The notes below the pieces were generated by a model. That model saw nothing but the letters and a program-made list of their open reading frames with translations, did not search any database and was not told the DNA's origin. The position numbers and the translations under genes were made by a program. DNA of 64,000 nt, from contig JAPHSS010000002.1 of assembly GCA_026195255.1 (NCBI GenBank), positions 62,001 to 126,000 of the forward strand, in the 5' to 3' direction. The number at the start of each line of letters is the position of its first letter. Positions within the stretch are counted from its first letter, which is position 1. Shown one piece after another: positions 35,690 through 45,166 of the stretch. The stretch comes from Gammaproteobacteria bacterium (GTDB lineage: Bacteria; Pseudomonadota; Gammaproteobacteria; SZUA-229).

Positions 35690-36154
35690 ATGATACACGA
35701 TAATTTAATAAGAGTGGGAGCATATGGCTGGGATCAATTGCTTTGGCAGGGCACTTTCTTTCCGGATGATTTACCGATTGACTGGCGCTTGAGTTATTAT
35801 GCTAACGAGTTTTCAGCGGTTTTAGTGCCCGAAATTAAGTGGCGTGAGGCGGCTGATGAAATTGAGAGCTGGGCTGATGATGTGCCAGATGACTTTCGGT
35901 TTTATTTTTTAAATTCTCATATTAAAAGTAATGATCATTTAGCTCATGTAACGTTAGGCAATAAATTCGGAGGTTTTGTTGATCCCCAGGCAAATACCTC
36001 GGTAGCGCTAATTAACGTTGGTACTAAATCATTGCGAGAGTGGAAAGACTGGTTACAGGTGAGGGAGTTCGAGGCGATATTTTTAATGGATGATGGATTA
36101 AGGGCTAATCAATTATTAGATTTTAAGGCTTTATTAGAGTTAATGAATTTGTAA
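35690..36154 (+). CDS. DUF72 (YecE)-like protein, about half the usual length
   Basis: 154 residues. The opening IRVGAYGWDQLLWQGTFFPDDLP, then LSYYANEFSAV, IKWREAADEIESWADDVPDDFRFYF matches the N-terminal half of the DUF72 TIM-barrel (IRVGTSGWSYxxWxGxFYP ... LxYYAxxF). The C-terminal half of a normal ~250-residue DUF72 is missing; the last ~60 residues (ALINVGTKSLREWKDWLQV, FEAIFLMDDG) are shorter. It could be a genuine compact relative. Function of the family is unknown. Divergent from the CaCA exchanger. Confidence 0.55.
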   Translation: MIHDNLIRVGAYGWDQLLWQGTFFPDDLPIDWRLSYYANEFSAVLVPEIKWREAADEIESWADDVPDDFRFYFLNSHIKSNDHLAHVTLGNKFGGFVDPQANTSVALINVGTKSLREWKDWLQVREFEAIFLMDDGLRANQLLDFKALLELMNL

Positions 36155-36187
36155 ATTAATCATGGAAGGTTAAGTGCGGTTGTTAGC

Positions 36188-36212
36188 AAAAAAAACCGCT
36201 TTAAAAAGCGGT
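36188..36212 (-). terminator. Intrinsic terminator for the 37-codon microprotein gene
   Basis: The stem ACCGCTTT (36195-36202)/AAAGCGGT (36205-36212), read on the minus strand, is followed by eight T. It lies about 30 bp downstream of the small minus-strand frame at 36244-36357. Confidence 0.8.
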
Positions 36213-36243
36213 ATATTGTTTGCTGAGAAGCAAGTGTTTTGAG

Positions 36244-36357
36244 TTATATCATCTGTGCCCAGATTAAAATTGCAATTGAGGCTAATGCAATAATTGAAAC
36301 TGCTATAACACCACAAAATGTACATGCACCGGTAAAGCCTTTTACAGTATTGCTCAT
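36244..36357 (-). CDS. 37-residue membrane microprotein with CxxC
   Basis: A short minus-strand frame from ATG 36357 to TAA at 36244. AGAGGG lies 7 nt before the ATG and an excellent terminator follows the stop. The product begins MSNTVKGFTGACTFCGVIA: a short polar N-terminus, Cys12 and Cys15 as CTFC, then one hydrophobic helix (about 16-33, GVIAVSIIALASIAILIW) and the end AQMI. This is the size and design of single-pass membrane microproteins. No named family is assigned. Strong start and stop signals make it more credible than a chance frame. Confidence 0.65.
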   Translation of the reverse strand: MSNTVKGFTGACTFCGVIAVSIIALASIAILIWAQMI

Positions 36358-37089
36358 AATTATACCCTCTAAAGTTTTATCATTTAGTTTAAAAAGCAAG
36401 TTCCCTTAAATATCAGCTACATCAACCATGACAGTTATAAGGTTTGTGATTTATAACAAATAAATAATCTATATTCAATGTATTTAATTTTATTGCGCTA
36501 ATAATAATAGTTTATGGTCTTGAGGCTCTAAAATAAGATAATATTAATCAACGAGTTACGATTACTTACCGGTATCATATTGTTTCTGATATCTATCTTT
36601 TATGCGTGATTGAGTTAGAGATTAATAGAGGTTTAGTTGTTTATTCTTGGTTTTATTTTAATTTAAGTTCGTATCTGGCCAAATTAATTTAATATGGCGG
36701 CTATTATCAGCTTGCAGAGATTTTATTGGCCTACAAGCTGGTCGAAAGTCGCTATGACTTTTTCATTAAATATTAACTCAGCAGTTTGTTTGCTTGCCGC
36801 TTACTATCCGCAAAATAGCTTAGTCGACCCTTTAATATATATTGTGGTGTAAATTATGGCCCCATATTTATAGCGGACTTCGATTTTAGTGAAGTTATAT
36901 TCATAAAATATAGTTTTTTATTGAGATCGGACATTTTTTTATAATAAAAAATTTATTGAAAGCTGAATTTACATCTTTTGGGCTTGTCGTAACATTAATC
37001 AGAACTACCCCTAATCAGAACTACCATAGGGAAACAGACTTGTATATAGTGTCGACTAGATCTTAATTGAGGTTATAAGGAACAAAGTT
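36358..37089. other. Intergenic region upstream of mlaF
   Basis: About 730 bp, very AT-rich. On the minus strand it must hold the promoter of the microprotein gene. Near its right end a 14-bp direct repeat (36996-37025) and AAGGA (37077-37081) precede mlaF. I see no other gene or RNA. Confidence 0.5.
36996..37025 (+). repeat. Tandem 14-bp direct repeat upstream of mlaF
   Basis: TAATCAGAACTACC occurs at 36996-37009 and again at 37012-37025, period 16 bp, about 65 bp before the mlaF start. It could be a pair of regulator sites on one face of the helix or a small duplication. Confidence 0.45.
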
Positions 37090-37920
37090 ATCTCGGATTC
37101 TTCTTCAAATACTCTTATAGAAATACGCGGTTTGAGTTACTCCCGTGGTAAAAAAATGATCTTCGATAATATCGATATGGATATTGAGCGAGGTAAGGTC
37201 ACGGCGATAATGGGGCCAAGTGGCTCAGGTAAAACCACCTTGTTAAAGCTTATCGGCGGGCAGCTTAAGCCCGATAGCGGTTCAGTTATTGTAGATGGTG
37301 AAAATGTACACCAGTTAAGCCAGTCGGCGCTTTATGATTTACGCCGACGAACAATGGGAATGTTATTTCAAAGTGGTGCATTGTTAACTGATCTTTCAGT
37401 TTATGACAATGTGGCTTTTCCTCTTCGGGAGCATACAACGTTACCTGAAGAAGCGATTCATCACCTGATTCTACTTAAACTTGAAGCGGTGGGTTTACGA
37501 GGCGCACGGCATTTAATGCCTGCAGAACTTTCAGGGGGTATGGCTCGCAGGGTGGCACTGGCACGTGCTATTGCACTTGATCCGCAAATGATTATGTTTG
37601 ATGAGCCGTTTACAGGTCAGGACCCTATATCAATGGGGGTGCTGGTTAAATTAATTCATGATATGAATCAGGCCCTCGGTATGACTGCAGTGGTGGTATC
37701 ACATGATGTGAACGAAACAGCGAGCATCTCTGATTATATTTATGTGATTTCAGATGGCAAAGTCGTTCAAAGTGGAAGCCCGGATGCACTAAAACACTCG
37801 GATTCAGCCTGGGTGAAACAGTTTCTAGATGGTGATGCGGATGGCCCGGTGCCTTTTCACTATGCAGCAGAGCCATTAATAGATGACTTAATGGGCGGTA
37901 TTAAGAGTGTTAGGTCATGA
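37090..37920 (+). CDS. mlaF: Phospholipid ABC transporter ATPase MlaF (apparent AUC start)
   Basis: ATPase of the MlaFEDB complex that moves phospholipids between the envelope membranes. Conserved: SYSRGKKMIFDNI, Walker A GPSGSGKT, Q-loop MLFQSGALLTDLSV, signature LSGGMARRVALARAI, Walker B MIMFDEPFTGQDP and H-loop VVVSHDVNET. The frame is open upstream of TTG 37132, and family members have ~14-17 residues before the SYSRG motif. The only position that restores this is ATC at 37090 (ATC TCG GAT; AAGGA 8 nt upstream), where ATG would be expected. Either the gene starts at a rare AUC, at TTG 37132, or the base is an error. Ends with ATGA overlap into mlaE. Confidence 0.9.
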   Translation: MSDSSSNTLIEIRGLSYSRGKKMIFDNIDMDIERGKVTAIMGPSGSGKTTLLKLIGGQLKPDSGSVIVDGENVHQLSQSALYDLRRRTMGMLFQSGALLTDLSVYDNVAFPLREHTTLPEEAIHHLILLKLEAVGLRGARHLMPAELSGGMARRVALARAIALDPQMIMFDEPFTGQDPISMGVLVKLIHDMNQALGMTAVVVSHDVNETASISDYIYVISDGKVVQSGSPDALKHSDSAWVKQFLDGDADGPVPFHYAAEPLIDDLMGGIKSVRS

Positions 37921-38711
37921 TCGCAGATAAGGTTTTGAATAAGTTACAGCAAGTTGGTTATAAAACACTCAGTCGATTCAGCAGGGTGGGCCGTGCAAGT
38001 TTGTTCTTATGGCAGGTTTTGCTCAGTTTACCTTATGTTATTCAGCGCCCACGGTTACTGGTTCGCCAGTTATATTATGTGGGTGTGCAAACCCTGTTAA
38101 TTATTCTGGTGGCGGGTTTATTTGTTGGTATGGTACTGGCGTTACAGGCTTATATTGTACTGGTCGATTTTGGTGCAGAAGAATCGATTAGTTTAATGGT
38201 GTCATTAAGTATTTTACGTGAACTTGGTCCGGTGTTTACCGGCCTGTTGTTTGCCGGGCGGGCCGGTTCGGCATTAACCGCAGAAATCGGTTTAATGAAA
38301 AGTACTGAGCAGTTATCAGGTATGGAGATGATGGCTGTAAATCCGATGAAATATATTATTGCGCCGAGGTTCCTGGCAGGAGTAATTGCGGTGCCGCTGT
38401 TAACCAGTATCTTTATGGCGATTGCAATCCTGGGTGGTTATTTTGTGGCGACAGAAATGTTAGGCATCTACGAAGGTGTTTTCTGGTCACAGATGCAGAA
38501 TAATGTCGATTTTTATGACGACGTTATAAACGGCATGATTAAAAGCCTGGTTTTTGGTTTTGTTGTGGTGTGGATTGCGGTATTTGAAGGGCATGACTGT
38601 ATGCCAACCTCAGAAGGTTTAGGGCAGGCAACGACCCGTACCGTGGTGCATGGTTCGTTAGCAGTATTAGGACTGGACTTTATATTGACTGCATTGATGT
38701 TTAATGTGTAA
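37917..38711 (+). CDS. mlaE: Phospholipid ABC transporter permease MlaE
   Basis: 264-residue inner-membrane permease of the MlaE/YrbE family. Hydrophobic helices include VQTLLIILVAGLFVGMVLALQ, a RELGPVFTGLLFAGRAGSALTAEIGLMK core (the conserved EIG coupling region) and MEMMAVNPMKYIIAPR. Overlaps the mlaF stop by 4 nt (ATGA), so the pair is coupled. Confidence 0.95.
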   Translation: MIADKVLNKLQQVGYKTLSRFSRVGRASLFLWQVLLSLPYVIQRPRLLVRQLYYVGVQTLLIILVAGLFVGMVLALQAYIVLVDFGAEESISLMVSLSILRELGPVFTGLLFAGRAGSALTAEIGLMKSTEQLSGMEMMAVNPMKYIIAPRFLAGVIAVPLLTSIFMAIAILGGYFVATEMLGIYEGVFWSQMQNNVDFYDDVINGMIKSLVFGFVVVWIAVFEGHDCMPTSEGLGQATTRTVVHGSLAVLGLDFILTALMFNV

Positions 38712-38795
38712 GGCTAAAAAGCGTATTAATTTAGTTCGCAAATATGCGCAAATTTGTTTGTGCAGCTGCGGTGCATAAAATTAGTAATAATGTTT

Positions 38796-38827
38796 TTTTG
38801 CGTTCATTCGCGTGTATTGGCGACTAA
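38796..38827. repeat. TTTGCGTTCATTCGCGTG-type dispersed sequence
   Basis: In the 144-bp gap between mlaE and mlaD lies TTGCGTTCATTCGCGTGTA followed by TTGGCGACTA. The form resembles a short sequence seen between genes in many bacterial chromosomes, often paired as an imperfect palindrome. Similar CGCATTTACGCATAA fragments lie around 40020 and 40168 either side of the mlaC-mlaB gap. Family assignment is by memory of the pattern only. Confidence 0.3.
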
Positions 38828-38855
38828 ATGCATTTAATCTTTTCAGGAATAGAGA

Positions 38856-39317
38856 ATGAATACTCGGAATATTGAAATTTTAGTTGGTGCCTTTGTTGTG
38901 CTGGCGATTATCGCAATGGTTATGCTTTCGTTAAAAGTGAGTAATCTGGCAAGTTATGGCGGTGATGATGATGGCTATGAAATACAGGCGCAGTTTGAGA
39001 ATATTGGTGGATTAAAAGAGCGTTCACCCGTCAGTGCGGGGGGTGTTCGAGTGGGTAAGGTATCTGCGATAACTTATAACAATAAACAGTTCACAGCCGT
39101 CGTGACGTTACAGATTGAAGGTAAATACCAGTTTCCTGTTGACACCTCTGCAAGTATTTTGACCGCCGGTCTTCTGGGTGAGCAGTATGTGGGTTTATCG
39201 CCAGGCGGTGATGAAGAAAATCTTGTAGCAGGGGGAGAGATTGATATTACTCAGTCAGCATTAGTGCTTGAGCAGGTTATTGGGCAGTTTTTGTATTCTA
39301 AAGCCCAGGAAGAATAA
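38856..39317 (+). CDS. mlaD: Phospholipid-binding MCE protein MlaD
   Basis: 153 residues. One TM helix (about 8-28, VGAFVVLAIIAMVMLSLKV), then a single MCE domain (about 38-118, YEIQAQFENIGGLKERSPVSAGGVRVGKV, LLGEQYVGLSPGG) that forms a hexameric ring in the periplasm. Length is slightly under E. coli MlaD (183), the C-terminal tail being short. Confidence 0.94.
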   Translation: MNTRNIEILVGAFVVLAIIAMVMLSLKVSNLASYGGDDDGYEIQAQFENIGGLKERSPVSAGGVRVGKVSAITYNNKQFTAVVTLQIEGKYQFPVDTSASILTAGLLGEQYVGLSPGGDEENLVAGGEIDITQSALVLEQVIGQFLYSKAQEE

Positions 39318-39394
39318 ACCCGAGAAGAAAAAATCCGGGATGAATACACAGGGAAGAATAAATAGATTATCGATCACTTGATTTGGAAATTAAT

Positions 39395-40003
39395 ATGAAG
39401 ATATATTTACAGCTATTGTTGAGTTTATTTATTAGTTTGGGGGCGTCGAGTGGTTTTGCAGCTAATATTGGCCCGGATGAACTAATTAAACAAACATCCG
39501 AAAAAGTCTTAAGCGCACTCGACTTGAATAAAGAAAAGTATGAGTCTGAACCCGAAGAGCTGTTTAAATTAGTAAATGATATTATTCTGCCGCACCTGGA
39601 TTTTCGTGCAATGAGTAAATTGGCCTTAGGTAAACACTGGCGTAATGCTAATGATGAGCAGCAGTTAAGGTTTACTGATGCTTTCAAGGACATGCTCATT
39701 CGCACCTATAGTAAATCGCTGACTGAATATGCGGGGCAGGAAATTAAGTTTTTACCCTACCACCCGCCAGCTGAAGGCAAACGAACAACCCAGGTGAAAA
39801 CGGTTATTGATCAGGGAACGGGGCCCGATATACCTATTATTTATAGTTTGCGTATAAAAAATGATATCTGGAAGGTGTATGACATAAAAATTGATGGTAT
39901 TAGTCTGGTGACGAACTATCGAAATAGTTTTGCATCAGATATACGAAAAGTCGGTATTGATGGCCTGATTGACAAGTTGCAGGCCAAGTCTGATAACGCT
40001 TAA
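39395..40003 (+). CDS. mlaC: Periplasmic phospholipid carrier MlaC
   Basis: Shuttles phospholipid between the outer-membrane MlaA and MlaFEDB. 202 residues from ATG 39395 (GGA upstream); TTG 39383 is an in-frame alternative. Signal peptide ending SGFAA (about residue 22). The MlaC/Ttg2D fold shows ILPHLDFRAMSKLALGKHWRNA, FKDMLIRTYSKSLTEYAGQEI and WKVYDIKIDGISLVTNYRNSF. Confidence 0.94.
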   Translation: MKIYLQLLLSLFISLGASSGFAANIGPDELIKQTSEKVLSALDLNKEKYESEPEELFKLVNDIILPHLDFRAMSKLALGKHWRNANDEQQLRFTDAFKDMLIRTYSKSLTEYAGQEIKFLPYHPPAEGKRTTQVKTVIDQGTGPDIPIIYSLRIKNDIWKVYDIKIDGISLVTNYRNSFASDIRKVGIDGLIDKLQAKSDNA

Positions 40004-40221
40004 CAGCCATTGCTCGCGAAATACGCATAAAATGCAAAGTTTAAGTTTTCAGAACCCGTTACTCTGCTGATTACTCTTTGCATACTAGAGTATATGATTT
40101 GATGAGTATGCATGCCTGGTTTTGTGGGTGGCAGGGCGGGAAGGCGTATTTAATTGCCTTCATTTGTGCGCATTTACGCATAAATTGCTTTCTCTTTTGA
40201 ATTTATAGGTCAAAATAATGT

Positions 40222-40524
40222 ATGTTTAAACTCGAGCAGAAAAAAAATCAGGTAAAACTCATCGGTCAGCTTAATTTTGATACTGTTGCACAGTTACTTA
40301 ATAACGCTGAAATTGATTTTGATAATGCCGAAAATGGCGAAATCGAGGTCGATTTATCTCAAATTAGCCGTTTTAATAGCGCTTCTTTAGCACTTTTAAT
40401 CGAATGGATGAAAAAGGCTGATCAAAAAGGTCTGCAAATCAAGTATCATAACGCCCCTGAACAACTCGTGAATATTGCGCAAGCCTATGGCTTCCATGAA
40501 GAGTTGCCATTAATCTCAACCTGA
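40222..40524 (+). CDS. mlaB: STAS-domain protein MlaB
   Basis: Small cytoplasmic partner that stabilises MlaF. 100 residues, one STAS domain with EIEVDLSQISRFNSASLALLIEWMKKA, the conserved Ser/Thr helix cap, and LVNIAQAYGFHEELPL. Placed after mlaC and 27 bp before murA; the bolA-like ibaG gene that often stands here is absent. Confidence 0.9.
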   Translation: MFKLEQKKNQVKLIGQLNFDTVAQLLNNAEIDFDNAENGEIEVDLSQISRFNSASLALLIEWMKKADQKGLQIKYHNAPEQLVNIAQAYGFHEELPLIST

Positions 40525-40551
40525 ACTCAGGTTTAAAATTTAGAAAATTGA

Positions 40552-41811
<1,260 letters not shown>

Positions 41812-41913
41812 AAAAGAAAACCAGTGGCAGTTACTTCTATAGTGAATAACATTGGCTTTTTTGACTTAAGACATAAATTTAAAATTAACGAAAATTAAAT
41901 ACGTAAAAAAATC

Positions 41914-42546
41914 ATGAGCAATAACATAACCATCGCCCTGTCAAAGGGACGCATATTTAAAGAAACCTTACCGTTGTTAAAAGCAGCAGGTATCATTCCT
42001 AAAGATGACCCGGAAAAAAGCCGTAAGTTAATTCTTGATACAAATCAGGATGACGTGAAACTGGTTATTATCCGTGCCACAGATGTACCAACTTATGTGC
42101 AATATGGCGCAGCTGATATTGGTGTTGCCGGTAAAGATGTATTGATGGAGCATGGTGGTGATGGTTTGTATGAGTTGCTTGATTTACAAATCGCCAAATG
42201 TAAATTAATGACAGCGGGTATGGTTGACTATAAACCTCATGGTGGTCGATTAAGAGTTGCAACTAAATTTGTAAATGTGGCACGTCAGTATTTTGCCGAG
42301 CAGGGGCAACAGGTAGAAGTCATTAAACTATATGGTTCTATGGAACTTGGGCCCATTGTGGGGTTGTCTGATTTGATTGTTGATGTAGTTGATACAGGTA
42401 ACACGCTTAAAGCCAATGGACTGAAACCGATGGATCATATTGCCGATGTGAGTTCGCGTTTAATAGTCAATAAAGCATCACTGAAAGTGAAACATGATCG
42501 TATTCAGGAAATGGTCGAGCAGATGAAAAAGGCTGTAAACTCATGA
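41914..42546 (+). CDS. hisG: ATP phosphoribosyltransferase HisG, short form
   Basis: First step of histidine synthesis. 210 residues, so the short form that lacks the C-terminal regulatory domain and needs HisZ (a HisRS paralogue) for activity. hisZ is not in the window. Conserved: [40 protein letters not shown] and [27 protein letters not shown]. Overlaps hisD by 4 nt (ATGA). Confidence 0.96.
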   Translation: MSNNITIALSKGRIFKETLPLLKAAGIIPKDDPEKSRKLILDTNQDDVKLVIIRATDVPTYVQYGAADIGVAGKDVLMEHGGDGLYELLDLQIAKCKLMTAGMVDYKPHGGRLRVATKFVNVARQYFAEQGQQVEVIKLYGSMELGPIVGLSDLIVDVVDTGNTLKANGLKPMDHIADVSSRLIVNKASLKVKHDRIQEMVEQMKKAVNS

Positions 42547-43844
42547 TCGATATAGTTCAATTAAATACAAAACAAGATGATTTCTGGCAGCAATTAGATG
42601 CGGCACTTGCCTGGGAATCGGTATCAGATGAGCAGGTATTTAATACAGTAAATACAATTTTAAACGATGTTAAAAAACGTGGTGATTCTGCGGTAATTGA
42701 ATATACGAATAAATTTGACCGTGTTTCAACTACAAACATGTCTGAATTAGAAATACCGCTATCACGTTTAGAAGAATCACTTAATAAAATTCCTGCTGAT
42801 CAGCGGCAAGCATTAGAAAAAGCAGCTGCCAGAGTGCGTGCTTACGCGCAACATCAGATTGTAGAATCATGGTCATATACTGAAGAAGACGGCACGCTGT
42901 TAGGCCAACAGGTTACCCCAATGGACCGTGCCGGATTATATGTACCCGGTGGGAAAGCTGCTTATCCGTCTTCGGTAATTATGAATGCTATACCCGCTAA
43001 AGTAGCAGGTGTAGGAGAATTAATTATGGTCGTGCCTACACCTGATGGCGAGGTAAATGATCTGGTTTTTGCAGCGGCAGCGATTGCCGGAGTAGATAGA
43101 GTTTTTGCAATAGGTGGCGCGCAAGCTATAGCTGCCTTAGCTTATGGAACTGAAACCATTCCAAAGGTCGATGTGATTGTCGGCCCCGGTAATATTTATG
43201 TGGCGACGGCTAAACGTATGGTGTTTGGTGCAGCAGGTATAGATATGATTGCCGGGCCTTCAGAAATATGCGTGGTTTGTGATGGTAAAACTAATGCAGA
43301 CTGGATAGCTATGGATTTATTTTCTCAGGCGGAGCATGACGAAGATGCTCAATCTATTTTAGTTTGTCCGGATGAAACTTATATCGAGCAGGTAAAAGAA
43401 AGCATTAATAAACTGATTAAAGAAATGCCAAGAGCAGAAATTATTAAAAAGTCACTTACCGAGCGTGGTATTTTTATAACTGTAGACGATATTGATGAAG
43501 CAATTAAGGTTGCAAATTATATTGCACCAGAGCATCTGGAGTTATCAATAGAAAATGCACGTGAAAGATCTAAAGAAATTCGACACGCGGGTGCTATCTT
43601 TATAGGGCGTTACACAGCGGAGGCATTAGGCGATTATTGTGCCGGCCCAAATCACGTATTACCTACGTCACGCACTGCACGTTTTTCATCACCTTTGGGT
43701 GTATATGATTTTCAGAAGCGCACAAGTTTAATTGACTGTTCTGCTGAAGGCGCATCCGAATTAGCTAAAACCGCATCGATATTAGCACATGGTGAAGGTT
43801 TAACTGCGCATGCACGTTCTGCTGAGTATCGGATTAAAGATTAA
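42543..43844 (+). CDS. hisD: Histidinol dehydrogenase HisD
   Basis: NAD+ and Zn-dependent oxidation of histidinol to histidine. 433 residues, full length. Visible motifs: [68 protein letters not shown] (Zn ligands and catalytic region) and [17 protein letters not shown]. Coupled to hisG; a repeat copy follows the stop. Confidence 0.97.
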   Translation: MIDIVQLNTKQDDFWQQLDAALAWESVSDEQVFNTVNTILNDVKKRGDSAVIEYTNKFDRVSTTNMSELEIPLSRLEESLNKIPADQRQALEKAAARVRAYAQHQIVESWSYTEEDGTLLGQQVTPMDRAGLYVPGGKAAYPSSVIMNAIPAKVAGVGELIMVVPTPDGEVNDLVFAAAAIAGVDRVFAIGGAQAIAALAYGTETIPKVDVIVGPGNIYVATAKRMVFGAAGIDMIAGPSEICVVCDGKTNADWIAMDLFSQAEHDEDAQSILVCPDETYIEQVKESINKLIKEMPRAEIIKKSLTERGIFITVDDIDEAIKVANYIAPEHLELSIENARERSKEIRHAGAIFIGRYTAEALGDYCAGPNHVLPTSRTARFSSPLGVYDFQKRTSLIDCSAEGASELAKTASILAHGEGLTAHARSAEYRIKD

Positions 43845-43860
43845 AGCTATATTTGCGCTA

Positions 43861-44082
43861 TGTTATGGAGTATATCCATCGGGGAAAGACCGCCGCTGTT
43901 TGGCGCTCTGTCCCCTTAGCCCATACCACCAGGAGCTGACAGTGTAGCCAGGTGGCTCCGTAAAACTCTTAATCCATGTCACTAAGAGCTGAAAGTGTAG
44001 TTATCCGACTCCGTAAAGCTCTTGGTGGCATTACAACAGGGGACAGAGCTAAAGATTTGTCCCCGAGTATGTCAAGCATATG
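43861..44082 (+). repeat. Nested inverted-repeat element, copy B, with internal duplication
   Basis: Ends: TATATCCATCGGGGAAAG at the left, TCCCCGAGTATG at the right (the right outer arm is worn). Next layer CTCTGTCCCCTTAG against ACAGGGGACAGAG. The core is doubled: a 53-bp unit at 43921-43973 (starting CCATACCACCAGGAGCTGAC) is followed by a diverged second copy at 43974-44026 (starting CCATGTCACTAAGAGCTGAA), making this copy ~50 bp longer than the others. No reading frame. Confidence 0.85.
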
Positions 44083-44102
44083 TTTATTTTATAAATTAGA
44101 GT

Positions 44103-44297
44103 GTGAAAATCGTGGGTGATGTTGTTCAGTTTAAGAAAATTAAAGTTTCTGATAAACATAAGGGAAAATTATTATGCAAACGCGGTTTTCATAAGTGGGA
44201 AATTGATAAGGAAAAGCAGTTTGATGTAAAACAGGGAAGATTAGTCACGGTTTATAAATGCAAACGCTGCGGTAAAATAAAAACCGAAGCGAAATAA
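44103..44297 (+). CDS. Small zinc-ribbon protein, 64 residues
   Basis: A basic protein with LLCKRGFHKWEI in the middle and YKCKRCGKIKTEAK at the end. Cys and His positions (C-x4-H and C-x2-C) suggest a small zinc site of the kind seen in phage-type DUF1660 proteins; I only note the resemblance. GTG 44103 is the earliest start; GTG 44112 is possible. A strong terminator follows at once. The gene is bracketed by copies B and C of the repeat family in the same orientation. Confidence 0.55.
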   Translation: MKIVGDVVQFKKIKVSDKHKGKLLCKRGFHKWEIDKEKQFDVKQGRLVTVYKCKRCGKIKTEAK

Positions 44298-44301
44298 AAA
44301 A

Positions 44302-44327
44302 GGCTCGAATTAGTTCGAGCCTTTTTT
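44302..44327 (+). terminator. Intrinsic terminator after the zinc-ribbon gene
   Basis: GGCTCGAA (44302-44309), loop TTAG, TTCGAGCC (44314-44321), then six T. Starts 5 bp after the stop codon, evidence that the small frame is a real gene. Confidence 0.92.
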
Positions 44328-44334
44328 ATTTTGT

Positions 44335-44508
44335 TATGGTACATATCCATCGGGGAAAGGTCTCGTTTTTTGAGCCCTGTCCCCTTAACCTATACCACCA
44401 AGAGCTGACGGTGCAATGATCCGGCTTCGCAAAACTCTTGATGGCATCACAACAGGGGACAGGGCGCCAAAAAGCGGCGACCTTTCCCCGATGGATATGT
44501 GCCTGAAC
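44335..44508 (+). repeat. Nested inverted-repeat element, copy C
   Basis: The best-preserved copy. ACATATCCATCGGGGAAAGG (44341-44360) is matched by the exact complement at 44481-44500; inside it CCTGTCCCC against GGGGACAGG; inside that ACCACCAAGAG against CTCTTGATGG. The left flank reads TATGGT and the right flank GCCTGAAC, as in the other copies. Length about 174 bp, no frame. Confidence 0.9.
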
Positions 44509-44547
44509 AGATTTGCTTTCTTTCGTGTGAAGCAAGTGTATTTGTTG

Positions 44548-44985
44548 TTAATTCACAGCTATCTTTCTGGGTTTAACCGCTTCCTGTTTTGGAATAATTA
44601 CAGTTATTACTCCGTTGTTGCTTTTTGCATCAATTGCATCCGGGTTAACCCCTTCAGGCATGGTAAATCGACGATAAAAAACACCGTGTTTTCTTTCAAT
44701 TCGTTTAAAACCTTCGTGTTCAGTTTTTAACTCTGAATTTCTTTCCCCTTTAATTGTGAGAACGCCGTTTTCCATATGGATATCAATATCTTTTGGGTCT
44801 ACGCCAGGAATGTCTGCAATTAAAAGATACTGGTTGTCTTCTTCTTTAATATCAACAGCGGGTGCCCAGTCGCTAGTGACCACATTACCATTGTCTTCAG
44901 CTCTATGATTATGACTCTGTGCACGATTCATTTCATGTTGAAGTTGGTCGAAAAGATTCCAGGGATTGTATTGTGTCATGCTCAT
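44548..44985 (-). CDS. Small heat-shock protein, Hsp20/alpha-crystallin family
   Basis: ATP-independent holdase that keeps unfolded proteins soluble. 145 residues from ATG 44985 with GGAG 6 nt upstream (a TTG at 44997 is unlikely). Short N-terminal arm (YNPWNLFDQLQHEMNRA), alpha-crystallin domain from about 42 (WAPAVDIKEEDNQYLLIADIPGVDPKDIDI, VLTIKGERNSE, ERKHGVFYRRFTMPEGV, NGVITVIIPK) and a C-terminal IxV-like extension (RKIAVN). No ROSE or CIRCE element was recognised upstream. Confidence 0.93.
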   Translation of the reverse strand: MSMTQYNPWNLFDQLQHEMNRAQSHNHRAEDNGNVVTSDWAPAVDIKEEDNQYLLIADIPGVDPKDIDIHMENGVLTIKGERNSELKTEHEGFKRIERKHGVFYRRFTMPEGVNPDAIDAKSNNGVITVIIPKQEAVKPRKIAVN

Positions 44986-45166
44986 GTTTTTCTCCAAAAT
45001 AATTTAATAAATCTTGCCATTTATGTTGGCTTGAATAGTAGATGGAGTTAGAAATATATTTTTCAAGTTAGAAATAAAAAAATTACAAAGAGTTATATAA
45101 AACTCTGAAATAATTCACGCAAGTATTGTTCGCCATGCACACTGTAATACTTGAAAACTCGGTGTT

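Noticed and set aside
36400-36440. Sigma-E promoter (GGAACTT) for the microprotein
   Set aside because: The -35-like sequence is present on the minus strand but no matching -10 at the right distance, so not entered as a feature.
43921-44026. Tandem 53-bp repeat as a CRISPR-like array
   Set aside because: Only two diverged units, no unique spacers, no cas genes; it is a duplicated repeat-element core.
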